DNA of 64,000 bases from Basidiobolus meristosporus CBS 931.73 (GCA_002104905.1 MCFE01000154.1:1-64000); one strand, 5' to 3'; shown: positions 22,900 to 35,582, counted from the first letter of the stretch. A program made the numbers and translations. The notes: generated from the letters alone by a model not told the origin.

Positions 22900-25640
22900 C
22901 ATAGGCATAGATTGCTCCACATGCACATCTGTCCTAAGTATTCTCCAATGCTCCTGACTGTCTTCCATGTGCCAACTCATCATGTCTACAACAGACTTGA
23001 AGGTAATATTCCTGAGATTGGGATGTGGTGTATCCTCAACTTGACTTATCTTCCTACTTCCCTACACCTTTGCTCCAAAGAAAACTCCCAAAAGGTGAAT
23101 CAAGACCCAATATTATCCACAAACCAAGCAATATGGAGTAGAGAATGGATACAGTAGTTGCAGAGATCTACACATTTAGCTTTATGATTGAAGTATGGCC
23201 ACTTAAATCCTGTCACAAACTCCTTGCACAAATGCTGTAGATGTACCATGTTTGAATTGGTGATCCACTTGTTGATATGTATTCCTACAATGTCCACATA
23301 TGACTTCAAATGCTTCCAACGCACTCTTGGTAGAAATGGCTTCAGAAGGCCACCACAGTAAACACATATCCAGTTCATCCAGCCCTTGCATTTTACTGTT
23401 GCATAGCATATGAGTATTGATTGGAGCCCATAAAAGGTACTTTGTGTTGTAGATACTCTGTAATGTCTTGCCAACTCTTTCCAATTTTACTGGTATTATG
23501 AAGGGCTCATTCAGCTTGAAATGACCCATGTACATATTGGTCATTATATAGGGGTATTGTTGCATCTGTGCCAACAGATATACTCTATCTTATGTATCTC
23601 TAGCTTCTGATAAATTCCATATTCCAGCCAATGGCTTATAGCTTGCCAACTTTGCTGCAATTGCATGCTGACTTCTGGATGCTCTCTCAGTGGGAAGATG
23701 ATCTTCTTGGTGTTGGTGCTGGGATAATAATAGTGTGTGTAAGTTATGGAGTAAATCCCCTGGATATTACACAGTTGACAGCAATCCTGCCCATGGTGAC
23801 CAGGAAAGCTGGCTATCCTACTGATGGCTGGGTATCTCCAATGCAGATAATAGACTTGTTCCATAGGATAATGCCACATTGAGCCATGAGTGCCAAATAG
23901 TTTATTGCATGCTGGAGAGGCATAGCAGACCTAAACTTGGCCACATTTTTTGATCTTTTTTTTTGTATCAATGTTGTGCAGGATGTGTAAGAGCACAAAA
24001 AGACTGAAGACATGCATCTAGTACCCAATACCCATAGCACTCTGAATTCTAGCTCCTGTAGCTTGTATCATGTCACAAAAATCAATGACACTATCTTGGT
24101 CCACTGGTACTGTCTGGCACTCTAAGTGCTTTGTATAGGTCCTATTTTAGGGCTAATATTTAAATGTAGTGCCAGATATTTTTGTGACACAATACAAGCT
24201 ACAGTAGCTAGATTCAAAGTGCCATGGGTATTGAGTACCAGATGCATATTTTCAGTCCTCTGTGCTCTTGCACATACTGCACCACATTGATCCAAAAAAA
24301 GGTCAAAAAATGGGTTTTTTTCCAACACAATGGGTGAAACACAGGGGCTGCTTTGCATGAAGATGCAGAGCTATGTTTCACACTCTGTGGCCAAGTATAG
24401 GCTCACTTGGCCTCCCTGGCACACTATGGCATCAATTGGCACTGATGGCTCAGTGTGTCACTATCCAACAGAACAAGCCTAACAAATGTGCATTGATATG
24501 ATTGGCCATTTAGTAGTCTCCCAATGGAAAGTATATAAAGCTCATCCAGCAATGGATACAGGTAGCTGTCCATGTTGGAATAAGGCTTTTGGTCCAGATA
24601 CCAATAAGACTACCATCAGATATCTGCTCTAATACTGTTAGATAGGTGGCAGACCTGGGTTGATGAGAATATGTGACTAGCAGGATTTGCTGGTAGAGTA
24701 CTTGTTTAATGAGAAATCATCAAGAGCCAAGGCAAAGGCATTGGCATACATACCTTCAGAGAAGCACTTGCTTCTTAGTCTCTTCAATATATGCCATCAA
24801 ATATATCATAAGTGTTTGCTCTTGATTGATACTGATTGTGGTACTTAATAGCTTCATAATATTTGTTGGACTGCATGAGCTTCTTTAAATGGGGCATAAC
24901 TGGAATATATCTGCCCTATGAACAATGTTTTTCTCCAATGGTAGAGGATTCCTGACAAGTTGTACACCTTGCAATGGTGGCATTATCTGATGTGATTACC
25001 ATGCAGTCATTAACACTTGCTTGTATCAGGATGGATGAATCACTGAGCTTACTTGGCTCTATAATGCATCTTGCCACTTTTTTCAACAGGTGCTGTATCA
25101 TTACATATTGAGGTTTTGCCAGGCTCATGCAGAACACTGTTGTTAAGGGAGATAGGCTCACAATCCATCAGTGAGCTTTCTTTTTCAGAGGTATCACTCC
25201 ATGTGCCATATTCAGAAGGCTGTAGTGAGCTTAAAGGCATCATAAATTCACCTGACTCAGTTTGTGGACGGTGACAAGTTTGGCTGGGTACCATTGCAGA
25301 AGTATCAATTGGCCAGCAAGATATTGCTAGTACAGTAGTGACTGATGAATGGCAAAATATGATTTGTGTGGCAAAATACTGTCCATTATCCTTGTAATAC
25401 TTCCTATGCTGTCAGCATGCTTCATTACTGAGAGGCTTGCTACAGTAGCCACATGCTCACAGCATTGAATCAAAGTAGTCTTCAACATGGAGAAAGCAGT
25501 CTGACACTCAGCAATGTAAAACTATTATATTGCTTTTTTGTCAATACTCATGTGAATTCAAGAGAGTTTTGTATCTGCAACATCAGACTTGTTATTTTGG
25601 ATAGTGACACATTGGTCTGTTGGTGCCAAATGATGCCTTA
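22900..25640 (-). mobile_element. T copy 1: decayed tnp2/Plavaka-like DNA transposase
   Basis: Read on the minus strand from 25.3 kb downward, pieces in several frames give a consistent protein order. There is a zinc-like CTTCQESSTIGEKHCS, then ANTYDIFDGIY, then FALALDDFSL and HILINPGLPP. Next come GHHGQDCCQLCNIQGIY with YYYP (about 23.8 kb) and WKHLKSYVDIVGIHINKWI with CIHSLLHIAWFVDNIG (about 23.1-23.4 kb). This order resembles tnp2-type transposases of the CACTA superfamily and the fungal Plavaka/KDZ relatives. Stops and frameshifts are frequent. A fold-back element (23853-24479) is inserted in the middle. Homologous copies lie at 30.6-32.3, 36.3-42.4 and 57.8-59.8 kb. The superfamily call is from remembered motifs and only moderately sure. 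Confidence 0.5.
23853..24479. mobile_element. palindromic fold-back element FB1, 627 bp
   Basis: The two halves are inverted copies of each other around a centre near 24150, joined by a short spacer with TTTAGGGCTAATATTTAAA. Left end GACTTGTTCCATAGGATAATGCCACATTG, right end ...CACTATCCAACAGAACAAGCC. TA flanks both ends (23851-23852 and 24480-24481); TAA is an alternative 3 bp duplication. No open frame. It matches FB2 and FB3 along its length. Confidence 0.85.
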
Positions 25641-25990
25641 GAGTGCCAGGGAGGCCAAGTGGATCTATACTGCGCCACAGAGTGTGGAGTATAGGTATTC
25701 ATCAACATGCAGAGCAGCCCCTGTGCTTCATCCATTGTGCAGGAGAAAATCCGTTTTTTGACTTTTTTTGGAGATGAGTGTTATACATGATCTGTAAGAG
25801 AGTAGAAGGACTGAAGAAACACATCTGGTACTCAATACCCATGGCACTCTGAATCCAACTCCTGGGGCTTGTCATATATCACAAAAATGCATGGTACTAT
25901 CTTGGTTCACTGGTACTATCTGGCACTATGAGTGCTTTGTATAGGTTTTAATCTAGGGCTAATGTTTAAATGTAGTACCTAATAGTGCTA
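25586..25990. mobile_element. half fold-back element (one arm and loop)
   Basis: It starts GACTTGTTATTTTGGATAGTG like the other fold-backs and follows the left arm through the central TAGGGCTAATGTTTAAATG. The second arm is missing, so this copy cannot fold back on itself. It interrupts the 5' flank of T copy 1. Confidence 0.75.
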
Positions 25991-26318
25991 AGGTTATAAT
26001 TCCATTGTTAGCCCACTTTGGATTAATTCATCAAGCAAGTGTCAACATGGATGCAGAATTGGGTACTGCCTCCACCATGTTGTCTTACCAAGTGGGGTTT
26101 CTAGCATAACAATGGATTCTGCAATAGTGCAGAAACTGCCCATTGGAATGGCTTGCTTTCTTTCTATAGCCAGCTGAATATCTAATTTGACTTATTGGGA
26201 ATATGCTTAAAAGTTGAGGCTGACTCATCTTCTGTTTAGGGTGAGATGATTGCTGGAATCTGATCCAATATCAATGGCTGATATTTAGTGATCCCAGGAA
26301 AGGAAACTGGTAATCCAC
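25991..26318. other. unassigned AT-rich sequence
   Basis: No frame or repeat relation recognised. It ends at a CCAC that is repeated after the following LTR. Confidence 0.4.
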
Positions 26319-27155
26319 TGCAGTGGGGTCACAGTGATACCCACTGACAGATGTGCTCATTCCCACATTTTCTACTTCCCTATATCTCTACTATACTTAT
26401 TTTAGTTTTAGCCCATTTGTCTTACCTGATCAGTACTATCCCATGAGCCAGTTGACTATCACACCTGCTTACCTTATTGCATAAGTTATCCCTCACTTTA
26501 TGTATGACTACTAGCTATAAGTGCTTCTATATTAGACAAGTACCCGTGCCAATACCTTTGACACATGATCAACCTTTGTCACCATCCCTACCATATTCAT
26601 ACCATATATGGAATCCCTATGTTACACAGGTTTCATAATACTGATTTGTGATTGGTTGGATGTTGTGTACCTCTTAGAACCTTCCAGCACCTACTTAGAA
26701 TACTTGTAGCCCATTGTGATGTTATTAAGATTTCTATTGATCTCCGGTACCTTCTGGAACACCATTATTAGAAATCACTGAGCCAGTGAGAAAAGTATAT
26801 AAGGGAGGCTATCCCTCAAAAGTAAATCATTGCCTACAGCTGCATTCTTATTAAGTCCTTGCTGGTGGAGTTTACAGTTATTTTGACTTTGGAAGCTTTA
26901 GTACATTGTCATCTCAAAGGACACCAAACTCAGCACATACTTTTGTTAAGATACTAACTAAGTTGGGGATTGTAGTTCAGTAGTTTTCCCTTGACAAGCT
27001 TGTGGCTTTATTCCCCATCACATTAGATTACAGACAGAACCCAAGTATTCCTAGCAAGCTTTTGCCAGAGGTTATTGCACCCAGTGAATACCCCACACAC
27101 AAGAAACTTGACAAGTGTTGGATGTATCTCTCCCTTGGACCTATACACCACCACA
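26319..27155 (+). repeat. solo LTR of family B, 837 bp
   Basis: It begins TGCAGTGGGGTCACAG and ends TATACACCACCACA. CCAC at 26315-26318 and 27156-27159 is a perfect 4 bp target duplication. A TATA element (GTATATAAGGGAGG) near 26795 sets plus orientation. No internal region remains, which is expected after LTR-LTR recombination. Confidence 0.85.
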
Positions 27156-28097
27156 CCACCTATGTGAAAGCCAAGTTTGGTGAAAGGGTCTAAACCAGTG
27201 ACTACCTGACATCCATCTGGAATGTCAATAACTTCTACTTGATGGATTATAGTTATTGAACCACAGTGAGTGCTGATTTGGTTGGTAATACCAATTCTTG
27301 GGGCTGAGAGGTCCTTGGCTGCAAGTATGATTTTACATGGTTGCTTTTCAATTTACAATTGGAGTTCTTTGACTACATTGGGTGATATAGTAGAGCTGGA
27401 TGAAAAGTGTAATAGAATTCTTGAATGGTTTAACTGGACCCAAGTGATAACTATAGGCAGAATCTCAGAATTGTTAGAGAGTGGCAGAAATATTAGCAGC
27501 AACATTCTGGCCAAATGTTGGTCTTGTATATAGCGGGGTTTGGCTATAAAGGCAACAGGGCTGGTTTGCTATGCAGGCTAGGCTTGGTGTTCCTGGGAGC
27601 ACTAGATATGCTAGGCTTAGGAAGAAACTAGAATGTAATTGTTGAGTTCTTAACATTGCATTGTCATAATCTTGATTTTGTTGAGACACACACTACACCA
27701 AACAGCTCAGTAAACTATATTTACACTTTTCTGACTAAGTTGAATTAGTAAATTCCAGGTGACTGGACTAATTAAAATATGTTAGGGTGTTGATAGATGC
27801 ATAAGATCCATGGGAGATAGCATCATTAAGCAGCTGAGGTCTTGGCAACTGCTAAGTAGTTAGATAGATCTCATACAACTAATCACTTGGAAAGCCTTAG
27901 CAGATCAGTTGAGAACATAATGACCACATGAAAGCTGATCAGGTGTGACAGCTAAAAATAGATTCTGAGAAGTGATAAAACAATCATAACTAGGTTTAGT
28001 AATGCATGGGTGAGGGAAAATCAGCTAGGATACTAGATTTCCTAACCGAGTAAAATAGGCTAAGTTTTCAATGTTGGTGAACAACAGATGGCCTTTT
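27156..28097. other. unassigned AT-rich sequence
   Basis: Only short frames without motifs. It probably belongs to the repeat unit that carries T and R, but I could not align it with the other copies. Confidence 0.4.
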
Positions 28098-29470
28098 GAC
28101 AAGATCATCACATTATTTCTCTTAGGTTCAAGGTCAAGTAGAATGTGCAAGACCTGTTCCATGAGCATTACCCTGGACTTAAGCAAGCAAACAGAGATTG
28201 GGCCAGCATTGATATACTAACAGAATATCTCAGGAATAGCAGAAACTATCAAGGGAAGAAGTGCAAGGGTGCTACAGCTAAAAACCAGCAGCTTTCCCAA
28301 GAGCTGGTTGCAAGCAAGGCTGAAAGCTCTAAACACACAGTAAAGAGATGCCATGTAGCCAGAAGAGTGCTAGTAAGCAACAGGCAGGCTAAGACAGATG
28401 CATCAGTACAGCATCTATCATCAGAAAATGTAGTTCAATATAAGAGGCACTCAGCCACTGTTGCAGTGAAGGACTGGACAGCAATATAACTTGCAACTTT
28501 CTCAGCAGCTTATTGCAAGAAGGGCTGAAAGTTCCAAACAAGTAGAAAAAAATGTCAGGTTGCTGGCAGATTGCCAGTATAGGATACACAGGAAAAAACA
28601 GATGCACCAGTGCAGCAATCATCCAGGAGAAAACAAAGTACAATACAAGAAGCATTTAATTGAAGTAGCAGTGAAGGATTTGACAGTGGTAAGAACCTGC
28701 TGCATTCTCAGGAGGACATCAAAATCAGGGTTGATAGTTACTAGTAAGTGGCAAAGAACTGACAGGTTGCTGGGAGAGTACTTGCAAGGGACAAGCGGGC
28801 CAAAATGAATGTACCAGTCCGGCATGCATTGAGGAGAGAACCAAGTACAATATACAGAGCATTCAGTCAAGGTAGCAGTGAAAGACTGATTAGTGATCAG
28901 GGCATAGATTAAGATAAAAAGGGTTGTCCTAGCTGGAGACAGGGAAGCATGAGAAAAGCTGCAGCTCTCAGTAATGAGCTCCATCAGCTCAGAACAGGCT
29001 GAGTTCCATTATAGCCAGGAAGAACTGTCAATAAGACAAAAGCTGCTTTATTGAGAGTCAGAAGCACAGCCAGTTGAGCTCCACTCCAGGGAGGTAGATG
29101 AGTTATTGGGGAAAAGCAATTTGTCTACAACTGCCTTGGTGTCCTCCATTGCAGACCAATTGGAGATCCCACTGACAGACAAAGCAACAAAATCAAGAAC
29201 TCAAAATATTGTCACAATGGCTACAGAAAAATTCTGGAATATTATTAAGCACACCAAGAGGTTGCAGCATGTCTTCAAGAGCAGTGCCTAAGAGAACTCA
29301 ATTGAATATTGCAACAAATTACTTTAAAGACTGGCAGACAAGGTGCTAGACCTTGCAGTACATGCCAAACACTGGGGCATTTAGGAGCTAGCAAATGAGC
29401 TGTGGTATAATGCAGTAGGGGTCCTGCCAAACCCTATGGAAAATATTTATGATGATCCCATCCAGGGCTG
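28098..29470 (+). pseudogene. R copy 1: transposon-associated frame with tandem protein repeats
   Basis: Plus-strand coding sequence split by frameshifts. The start of this copy reads HEHYPGLKQANRDWASID. Then come two to three imperfect repeats of about 65-70 residues, seen at 28145-28489 and 28491-28700. They share QLSQ(E/Q)L, AESSK and a VQYKKH(S/L) then VAVKDL core. The C-terminal part at 29106-29430 has EKFWNIIKHTKRLQHVFKSS and DLAVHAKHW. Copies of the same protein lie at 32.5, 35.9, 56.0 and 59.9 kb. I do not recognise the family. It is always near a T transposase copy, so it is probably the second gene of that element. Confidence 0.5.
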
Positions 29471-30589
29471 TCCCAAAGATTAAGTCCTGTGACTAGGAGG
29501 TATTGATGCTCTTAGGACACCGTAAAAATGCTACATAGAAAAAATTGTGCCCTATATTTGACAAAAAAAAACCTAGTTGCAATTTTTCATCACAATGTTG
29601 CATAAGTGGCTTTTGATTGGTTCTCTGCTAATTCTCTCTCTTTGTGATCCCAGTCACTCAATCACCTCCTGCATTTGTATGCATTGTTTGGCTATTGCCT
29701 CTATTCACACTCCATATTTCCTGACTCAACCAATTCTCTTACTTTTCATGCATACAAATTGGGTTATTTTCATTGAAACTTCAATTGTACCTCTGTAGCC
29801 AGTGATATTGACCTATACAAGTACCTATACCCAGCCTTCACATTAAACCTAACCCCATACTCTGCAAGTAACTCCATTAAAATACACCATTCAATAAGTA
29901 TTTCTGCTATAACACCCTTTTTCCACAACTTAGGTGGGAATGCTGCATCCTTGTGCCATTGCTCATTTGCTATTTCCTATATGTTGTGGTCTTCAGCTAG
30001 CTCTGCAAGGTCTTGCACCTTATCTGCCAGCTACTGAAATAAATCCTTACAATATTTAAGTGCATTCTCTAAAATATTGCATTTGATGAAATGCTGTAAC
30101 CTTTGCCTGTGGGTTTTATTGCCCTAAAACTCCACTGTAGGCATTGCAATAGACTTTTGAGTTCCTGGTGTTGTTACTTGGTCTGTCAAATGACATATTT
30201 CTATCACCTCAACTTTATGGCTTTTTGGCATGATACTTACAAAGTTGATATATATCTTGTATTGCTAATAGCATATACATCTTGCAAAAATATGCTTGGT
30301 TGCTGCCACTTCTGCCATGAGTTCCTTGTGCAAATCTGAAAAGAACTTCTTGATATTTAGGCAATACACTCCTTCTACCAGCTAGATACTAGTCCCCTTT
30401 ATAAGTACAGTATGGCTCTTGTATGTATGAGTTCTTTATTGAATGGTGTAGAAACTGGTTTGTGACCAGGAGAAACTTGTTGTAGATTGGTGGAGTTTTC
30501 CTAATAATAATTAGGTACTGGTTCAACCCAGTCAAACTTTGCATTACTTGACTGATTACTCATGCATTAGGGCTGCTTAGCTTCTTGCT
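29471..30589. other. dispersed repeat block between two T/R units
   Basis: No intact frame. The part at 29.58-29.75 kb is the reverse complement of 35.6-35.83 kb. The part at 29.80-30.1 kb resembles 54.56-54.83 kb and carries a minus-strand relic of the R C-terminus. It therefore looks like the tail of a mobile unit. Confidence 0.5.
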
Positions 30590-32330
30590 AGCATAGGCAT
30601 GGGTTTCTCCACATGCACATTTGTCCTAAGTATTCTCCAATGCTCCTCGCTGTCTTCCATGTGCCAACTCATCACATCTATGACAGACTTGAAGGTAATA
30701 TTCTTGAGATTGGGATATGGTGTATCTGCAACTTGACTTATCTTCCTACTTACCTACACATTTGCTTGATAGGAAACTCCCAAAAGGTGAATCAAGGCAT
30801 TATATTACTTATATACCAAGCAATATGGAGTAGAGAATGGATACAGTAGTTGTAGAGATCTACACATTCAGCTTTATGTGGGAAGTATAGCCATTCAAAT
30901 CCTGTCACAAGCTCCTTGCACAAAAGCTGTAGATGTGTCAAGTTAGCATTAATGATCCACCTGTGGATACATATTCCTACAGTGTCCGCATATGATTTCA
31001 AATGCTTCCAATGCACTCTTAGTAGAAGTGGCTTCAGAAGGGTACCAGAGTAAATACATATCCAGTTCATCCAGCCCTTGCAGTTGTATTGCTGCATTTA
31101 CATATGAATATTGATTGGAACCCATGAGAAGTACTTTGTGTAGTAGCTACTCTGTAGCATCTGGATCTCTCACATATAACAGCAATACAGTTCATTGTGC
31201 CTAGAAAAGCCAGCTATCTTGCTGATTGCTGAAGTATCTTCAGAGCAGATAGTAATTTTTACAAAAAATAATTTGGTCCTGCAGGTGGATCCAATCCATA
31301 CCAGCCATCAGTATCTTGTCAGGAGACCACTAAATTCCAGCAGCTTGGAACTCATGACCCTTCACATAATCTTATGATGGGATCACAGTAGCGTCTGGCT
31401 AATTTTACTGTCAGATAAAGTTAAGAAACATCACAATGTTTAGGTAGCATTTTACCAGGGGTGACATGGCATTATTGCAGTCTTAGCATGCTCTACAACT
31501 ATTTGAATGGATCCAACCAGCTAGTATATCCAATTGCCCATATGGCAAAAAACCTAAAAGTATTTTGACAGGTCTCTGAGTCTTTTGTTGCAAGCTGCAT
31601 GACAGTTGTCCAATTGGACCATGTACATGGTAATTTACATCCTAGGATGATTTTGGCAATTAGTAGTTGTATATCCTCAAAGCCCTCATTACTGATATTA
31701 ATGAAAATGCACAACTTCTCTAGCCACAACACCACATCATTCACTAGTAGATGGATCACTGGGCTTGCTTGACTCCATAAAGTATCCCTGGCATTTTTTT
31801 CCACAAGTTTTGTCTCATTGCATATTGGAATTTTGCCAGGCTCATGCAGGGTAGTGTTGTTAGGGGAGATGGGCTCACAATACATCAGTGAGTCTACTTA
31901 TTCAGAGCTATCACTCTGCTCATCATATGCAAAAGGCTGGGGTGAGCCTAAAGGCATCATAAACCTTCCCGACTTAGTTTGCACAAGGTGACAAGTACAA
32001 CCAGGTGAGTTGTAGTAGTACCAAGTGGCCAGCAAGTTATTGTTGGTACAGCAGTGACCAATGAATGGTCAAATATGACTTGTGTAACAAAATACTGGCC
32101 ATGATCCTTGTAATACTTCCTGTGCTGTGTGCATGCTCCATGGCTGAGAGGCTTGCTACAATAGCCACATGGTTTATTCTCTTCTCTTATGGTGTTAGAT
32201 CAAAGTAGTCTTGTCCATGGGGAAAGCACTGTGGCACTCAACAAGGTATCACTATTACATTTTTATTTGTCAATACTCAAGTGAGTGTTAGACACTCTTT
32301 CCATGTGACCTTGCACCTATATGAATGTAA
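30590..32330 (-). mobile_element. T copy 2: decayed tnp2/Plavaka-like transposase
   Basis: Homologous to T copy 1 over most of its length. The minus-strand frame at 30792-31097 contains WKHLKSYADTVGICIHRWI and CIHSLLHIAWYISNI. The frame at 31499-31885 is a further part (YCEPISPNNTTLHEPGK), the same as the minus frame near 25.1-25.2 kb. Several parts are missing compared with copy 1. The 5' end lies about 200 bases from the start of R copy 2, which runs the other way. Confidence 0.5.
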
Positions 32331-32529
32331 GACTCAACAATGCCCCACCCTTGTAAGCATTGTAAATAAAGTTGTGTTTTTATCTTTCTTACAAAGAAGG
32401 AACTCATGTAGCTCAATGTCACAGGCAAGAATTGCTAAATTTCCAATGTAACAACAGTGGAAGACCATGCAGTCTTTGAAGCACCACAACAGTGCCCAAA
32501 GATATAGCACACAGAAACACCTATCACAA

Positions 32530-34855
32530 CATGGGAGGGAAAAGTTGCAGTGTCCATACCAAAGCCCAAAAAGCAAAAGACATTGAAGATCCATGAAGCA
32601 ATTGAGTGCAATGATGAAGAGTGCTCTAATATTCAAGAGGGTATTAGAAGTCTAGCACACCAACACCTTGAGGCCAGCATACCATACAGCTATCAGGAAC
32701 TCAAGGCCAAGCATGACTGGCTTGAGTTGTTCCATCAGCACTATTCTGGATTCAAACAAGAAAATATATCTCTGGCCAGCATTGGTATGCCAAGAAAGTA
32801 CATCAAGAATAGTAGAAGATATCAAAGGCAGAAGAACAAGGGTGCATTGGCTAAAACTGGTGGCTGCCTCAAGAGACCATCACAAGAAGGGCCCAAAGCA
32901 TCAATCAAGTGTCAAAGAGATAGCAGGTAACTGGAAGAGTGCCCAAAAGGGACAAGCAGGCAGACACAGATGCGCTAGTGCAACATTTATTAAGGAAAAG
33001 TGTAGTTCCACTGAAGAAGCACTCTTTCAGAATAGAAGTGAAGGACCTGGCTTTGATAAAAACTGGCAGCTATCTCACAAGCCTGTCAAAACCTGGGCTA
33101 AGAGCTCCAAACAAGCAGGAAAGAAGCATCAACTTGCCTGCAGAGTGCCAGTCTAGGACAAGCAGGACAAAACAGATGCATCAGGGCAGCATTTATCAAG
33201 GACAAAGCATTATTCAATACAAGAAGCACTCAGATAGTCTAGCAATAAATGAACTAGTAATGATGAAGGAAAAAAGTATACCCAAGCCATAGACTAGGAA
33301 GCATAAGGAAAGAGCTGTAGTTCTTGCTAATAAAGGCAGTAAGCCTGGAACAGGCTGAATCTCATCATAGCCAAGAAAATTCACCAACAAGAAAACAGGT
33401 GTTTCACAAGAGTTGGAATTGTTGTAGTGCAGTCACAGTGACCCCCACAGAAAGATGTAGACATTCCAGTATTTTCTACTTTCCTATTTTGCTATTACCC
33501 TTATTTTAGCTTTATCCCATTAGTCCTATCTGTTCAGTACTATTCCATAAGCTGGCTAACGCATTATCTGCTTATTTATTGCATATGTTATCCCCCACTT
33601 AATTTTAGATTAGTAGATGCAATCTGATTTGTTGAAAGAGCTGTGACTCTTGGAACCTTCTGGTATCTACTTAGAGCATACTTAGCCCATTCTGATGTCA
33701 ATGAGATCTCTATTAATCTCTGGAATCTTCTAGAACACCATTGTTAGTAATCACTTAGCCAGTAAGAAAAGTATGTAAGGGAGGCAATCCCCCAACAATA
33801 AATCATTATCCCTTTTATTGGTACACCAACTTATTAATTAGTGTGATCACTGCTACATGCTGCTACCTGAACTTCCAAACCCCAGACCACAGGACACTTC
33901 CAGGAAGCAGTGCTGACAGCCAACTGACCTTGGAGGCAGTACTCATAAGGAATACTCACAGTAGATATTTTTTATTGTATTTTATTTGTTCCCAAGTTTG
34001 TTCTTATACTGACAAAGATACATATCTGTCTTTGTAACTATTGACTACAGCTGCATTCTTATCAAGTCCTTGCTGGTGGAGTTTACAGTTATTTTGACTT
34101 TGGAAGCTTTAGTACATTGTCATCTTAAAGGACACTGAACTCAGCACATACTTTTGTTAAAATGCTAACTAAGTTGGGGATTGTGGCTCAATAGTTTTCC
34201 CTTGACAAGCTTGTGGCTTTATTCCTCATCACATTAGATTAGAGACAAAACCCCAGTATCTCTAGCAAGCTTTTGCCAGAGGTTATTGCCCCAGTGAACA
34301 CCTCACACACAAAACACTTGAGGACATTTCTCTCCCTTGGACTTATACACCATTACAGTTCAGCCAGTTGATCTACGCTCCAGTGAGATAGATGACTTTG
34401 CAGTGAAAGGCAATTTGTCTACCACGGCTCCCACACACTCCATTGTTGACAGAGTAGATATTCCACCAAGAGACAAAGCAGAAACATCAAGAACTTGAAA
34501 GGTTATCACAATGCCCTCAGTGAAATTTTGGAACATTGATAGGTACACCCAGAGGTAGCAGCACTTCTTCAGAAGCAATGCTCCAGAAAATGTATTCCAA
34601 TATTACAAGGATATATTGCAAAAAATGGCAGATGGGGTGCTAGACCTTGCAGTGCCAGCTGAAGACCATGACATATGGGAGCCAGTAAATGCAAAATGAC
34701 ATAAAGCTCTAGGGTTCTTGCCAAAGCCATGGAAACAGATTTACAGCAGGAATAATTTATTATTGAGTGGTGTATTTTAGTGAGGTAACTTGTTAAGTGT
34801 GGGGTTGGGCTTAGTGTTAGTGTGAGTATAGGGACTTTTATAGGTGTATACAACA
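32530..34855 (+). pseudogene. R copy 2, split by a solo LTR
   Basis: The best-preserved N-terminus of R: MSIPKPKKQKTLKIHEAIEC from 32550, followed by SNIQEGIRSLAHQHLEASIP, ELKAKHDWLELFHQHYSGFK and SRRYQRQKNKGALAK. The N-terminal part looks like a helix-turn-helix, though this is only an impression. Repeats follow (32939-33292, VVPLKKHS and IIQYKKHS). An LTR-B insertion sits at 33423-34357, and the C-terminal part at 34358-34750 has VKFWNIDRYTQR and DLAVPAEDH. Comparison with R copy 1, which is continuous here (about 29.05 kb), shows the two halves are one frame. Confidence 0.55.
33423..34357 (+). repeat. solo LTR of family B, 935 bp, inserted in R copy 2
   Basis: It begins TGTAGTGCAGTCACAG and ends TATACACCATTACA. 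It matches the other two family B LTRs and carries AAGTATGTAAGGGAGG and AATAAA-like sequence (AACAATAAATC) in plus orientation. A clear target duplication is not visible. R copy 1 provides the empty site. Confidence 0.82.
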
Positions 34856-35582
34856 GACTTGATACATTGGATAGCGCCATATTGAGCCATGGGTGACAGA
34901 TAGTATTGTTGCATGCCAGAGTGGCAAAACAGGCCTAAACCTGGCCACAGTGTGTGAAACATAGCTCTGCATCTTCATGCAAAGTAGCCCCTGTGTTTCA
35001 CCCATTGTGTAGTGGAAAACCCATTTTTTGACCATTTTTTGGATCAATATTGTGAAGTAAGTGCAAGAGCACAGAGGACTGAAAGTATTCATCCAGTACT
35101 CAATACCCATGGCACTCTGAATCTAGCTCATGTAGCTTGTATCATGTCTCTAAAATATATGGCACTATCTTGGTCTACTGGTACTATCTGGCACTATCTT
35201 TAAATATTAGCCCTAAAGTAAAACCTATACAATGCACTTAGAGTGCCAGATAGTACCAGTGGACCAAGATAGTGCAATATATTTTTGTGCCATGATACAA
35301 GCTACAGGTGCTAGATTCAGAGTGCCATGTGTATTGAGTACCAGGTGCATGTCTTCAATTCTTTTACTCTCTTACACATCATGTACAACATTGATCCAAA
35401 AAAAATGTCAATAAATTGATTTTCTCCAGTACAATGGTGAGACACAGGGGCTGCTTTGTATGAAGATGCAGAGCTATGTTCTACACTCTGTGGCCAAGCA
35501 TAGGTTCACTTGGCCTCCCTGGCACACTATTGCATCATTTGGCACTCATGGCTCAATGTGGCACTATCCAATGGAACAAGTC
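34856..35582. mobile_element. palindromic fold-back element FB2, 727 bp
   Basis: The arms are inverted copies of about 330 bp around a centre near 35200-35225. One arm has GGCACTATCTTGGTCTACTGG and the other CCAGTGGACCAAGATAGTGC. The left end is GACTTGATACATTGGATAGCG and the right end CACTATCCAATGGAACAAGTC, followed by TA. It sits at the 3' end of R copy 2. No coding capacity. Confidence 0.88.

Noticed and set aside
23853-24481. Tc1/mariner MITE based on TA flanks
   Set aside because: TA flanks are present, but empty-site comparison for FB3 and the 3.67 kb insertion gives 3 bp duplications, and the related element carries a Harbinger-type transposase.
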